In this document: positions 5,111 through 6,741 of the stretch, one piece after another | Layout: every line of letters starts with the position of its first letter | Numbering within the stretch: the stretch's first letter is position 1 | NCBI GenBank assembly: GCA_030740135.1 | Contig: JASLXW010000228.1 | Location: 1 to 6,741, forward strand | Direction: 5' to 3' | Source of the DNA: Nitrospinota bacterium | Lineage (GTDB): Bacteria > UBA8248 > JACPRG01 | DNA: 6,741 bases | Made by a program: the position numbers and the translations under genes | Notes under the pieces: generated by a model | Told to the model about the DNA's origin: nothing | Database searches by the model: none | The model's input: the letters and a program-made list of their open reading frames with translations, nothing else

Positions 5111-6635
5111 CCGTCCGCCCGGACGGACGCCGGGAATCCGACGGGGGCGCCGAATCCTCAAGCTTTTCCCGCCCCTCGCCGCGGCCGTCCTGGCCGTCGC
5201 GGGCATCGGATCTTCCGGCCAAGCCGCGGCCCAGGCCCTGAGGCCCTACCGCGCGGCGGTGCACGTGCACTCCAATTTCAGCTCGGGGGAATTCTCCGTC
5301 GACGAACTGGCAAAAATGGCCGAGGAAGACGGCCTCAACATTCTCGTCTTAACCGACCACGCCCGGCTCTCGATGTCGTGGGGGGTCTATCCGATTCAAA
5401 ACGTTCTCCGCGTCCACCAGGAGAAACGCTCGGTCTTCCAGGCGGGCGTGGGCCGATACCTGGCGGCCGTCGCGGAAGCGAATCGGGCGCGCCCGAAGGT
5501 CTTGATCGTCCCCGGCGTCGAGGCGGCCGCCCACTACCACTTCACCGGCGACCCCTTCCAGAAAAATCTGGTCGCCCACAACTGGCGGCGGCACATGCAC
5601 GTCCTCGGGCTGAACCGGCCGAAGGATTACCTGTCGCTTCCCGTGTCAGGAGGCGTCTCGCCGGACCTGTTGCTGGAAAGGGGGGCCTCCGCGTTTCCCC
5701 GGACCGTCTGGCCGTACCTCTTCTCGGCCATCTACGGATTCGGCGTCCTCATCGGCATCCTGTTCATGTTCCGGGGGAGATTCCGGCGGTTCCTGGGGTT
5801 CCTCCTCTTTGTCGCGTTCGTTCCGCTCGCGGTGAACGAGCTCCCCGTCCTGAAGCCCCCCAGCGATCCTTACGGCGGAGACCCGGGCATCGAGCCCTAC
5901 CAGGCCCTCATCAACGCGGCCGTCAAGAAGGGGGGGATCGTCCTGTGGGCGCATCAAGGCTCCCTCCTGAAAAAGCAGAACCTCGGCCCCGTGACGCTGG
6001 AAACGGACCCCAACCCCGACGTGCTGGTTGAATCGACGGGATATACGGCATTCGACGCCATTTATGAGGATAACTTCGTCGCCAGCAAACCCGGCCGGCA
6101 ATGGGACCGGGTCCTCGGGGAATACATCCAAAACAAGCGGAAGGCCCCCGTCTGGGCCTATGGGGGGGTCGATTTCCATAACAAAAAAGAAATCCGTTCG
6201 CGAAAACGGCTTTCGGACATCCAAACCGTGTTCCTGCTAAAAAAACGCTCCAAAATGGAAGTCCTGACGGCCTTTCAGGAAGGAAGGATGTATGTGGTCC
6301 GGGGATACGGCCCGTCGCGGCTGCGCCTGGACCGCTTTGAGGTCATCGCGCGGGATCGGGACCTGATGGCCTTGTCCGGAGAGACCCTGACGACCGGCGC
6401 CCTGCCCGAGATTCTGTTCCGCGTCTCGGCCTCCGACGACAGCGCCCGGGACCTCGCGGTCCAGCTCATCCGGAATGGAAAGGTCATCCGGACGTTCAAG
6501 GGCAAGACGCCCTTTCAGATGCGGCACGTCGACACCGAATCCCCCAAGGGAAAAACCGTATACTACCGACTGGACGCACAGGTCTCACGCTCCGCCCACC
6601 TGATAACCAATCCCATCTTCGTCAAACAACAATAG
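5088..6635 (+). CDS. Exported PHP-domain metallohydrolase-like protein with internal membrane hairpin
   Basis: A 515-residue protein. TTG at 5088 is effectively forced: a stop lies in frame at 5064-5066 and no other ATG, GTG or TTG occurs before the first metal motif. Residues 1-49 hold an arginine-rich start (RRGRRILKL) and a hydrophobic signal segment ending at AAAQA. The PHP (polymerase and histidinol phosphatase) metal motifs follow: HVHS (59-62) with SSG, LTDH (88-91), PGVE (142-145) with H149/H151, RHMHVLG (168-174), AHQG (288-291) and GVDFHN (360-365). Between the fourth and fifth lie two hydrophobic helices, about 209-228 and 235-249, joined by the basic loop FRGRFRR. With export of the N-terminus, this topology puts both PHP halves in the periplasm and the loop in the cytoplasm. 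Residues about 402-515 look like a beta-sandwich (EILFRVSASD, VQLIRNGKVI). PHP proteins hydrolyse phosphoesters or related bonds with two or three metals; this one resembles the exported CehA/McbA-like branch. Its substrate is unknown. Confidence 0.85.
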   Translation: MSSISFSDRPPGRTPGIRRGRRILKLFPPLAAAVLAVAGIGSSGQAAAQALRPYRAAVHVHSNFSSGEFSVDELAKMAEEDGLNILVLTDHARLSMSWGVYPIQNVLRVHQEKRSVFQAGVGRYLAAVAEANRARPKVLIVPGVEAAAHYHFTGDPFQKNLVAHNWRRHMHVLGLNRPKDYLSLPVSGGVSPDLLLERGASAFPRTVWPYLFSAIYGFGVLIGILFMFRGRFRRFLGFLLFVAFVPLAVNELPVLKPPSDPYGGDPGIEPYQALINAAVKKGGIVLWAHQGSLLKKQNLGPVTLETDPNPDVLVESTGYTAFDAIYEDNFVASKPGRQWDRVLGEYIQNKRKAPVWAYGGVDFHNKKEIRSRKRLSDIQTVFLLKKRSKMEVLTAFQEGRMYVVRGYGPSRLRLDRFEVIARDRDLMALSGETLTTGALPEILFRVSASDDSARDLAVQLIRNGKVIRTFKGKTPFQMRHVDTESPKGKTVYYRLDAQVSRSAHLITNPIFVKQQ

Positions 6636-6741
6636 CCGACAAGAGGATTCACCGGCTTCGGAGCGAGGCCCGGAAGGGTTGAGGTCCGGCCGTTTGAAAT
6701 CCGAACCCTCCGCATGGGTGAGCGCCGCGACCCGACCCCGC
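6636..6741. other. Intergenic tail after the PHP gene
   Basis: The last 106 bp hold no complete gene. TTG at 6679 and ATG at 6714 each open a plus-strand frame to the window edge, but only about 10-20 codons are visible and nothing identifies a product. Confidence 0.5.
6667..6691 (+). terminator. Weak hairpin after the PHP gene, possible terminator
   Basis: GGCCCGGA (6667-6674) pairs with TCCGGCC (6685-6691) through seven base pairs and one bulged C around a 10-base loop. It starts 31 bp after the PHP stop codon. Only GTTT follows instead of a T-run, so intrinsic termination would be poor. Confidence 0.3.

Noticed and set aside
5378..6031. Plus-strand 217-codon frame inside the PHP gene
   Set aside because: It is a frame-shifted shadow of the PHP protein, rich in Pro/Arg/Gly. 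The true frame carries all the metal motifs.

Overview
The window is about 6.7 kb of GC-rich bacterial DNA with ordinary bacterial gene structure: Shine-Dalgarno sites, short spacers and compact genes. The mix of genes (UbiD-family decarboxylase, Rid-family protein, stand-alone EgtD, exported PHP-type hydrolase) would suit an environmental proteobacterium of the old 'delta' group or a related uncultured phylum. No marker gene is present, so this placement is a guess. I see no mobile element, CRISPR array, tRNA or rRNA.

Layout. From the left edge to 1114, on the minus strand, lies the N-terminal 371 codons of an exported protein with at least three tandem carboxypeptidase-regulatory-like beta domains. 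It runs off the window, and its reading frame was found by translating the minus strand by hand. A 375-bp divergent intergenic region (1115-1489) follows. It holds three exact 9-bp direct repeats at a strict 16-bp period, part of a set of four GACCC/GGGTC-type boxes. On the plus strand come a UbiD-family decarboxylase (1490-2890) and a Rid (YjgF/UK114) family protein (about 2997-3434), probably one operon. The Rid protein lacks the catalytic Arg and Glu of RidA. Convergent to it is egtD (3455-4450, minus), the histidine Nα-methyltransferase of ergothioneine synthesis, with its substrate-binding residues in place but no egtB next to it. A stretch of about 530 bp (4451-4981) without a convincing gene follows. 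Then, on the plus strand, come a 42-residue single-span membrane protein (4982-5110) and, overlapping it by 23 bp from a forced TTG start, an exported PHP-domain protein (5088-6635). That protein carries a two-helix membrane hairpin inside its PHP region. The last 106 bp hold only a weak hairpin.

How the genes work together. Only two pairs look functionally linked: UbiD with Rid (plausibly catabolism of an aromatic or heterocyclic acid) and the mini membrane protein with the PHP protein (overlapping genes, likely translational coupling, both at the membrane). EgtD and the beta-domain protein appear to be independent units. No complete pathway is contained here; UbiX, which makes the prenylated flavin for UbiD, and EgtB are not in the window. 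The most interesting features are the split PHP domain, the Rid protein with both catalytic residues replaced, the 16-bp-phased repeats and the hidden small membrane gene.
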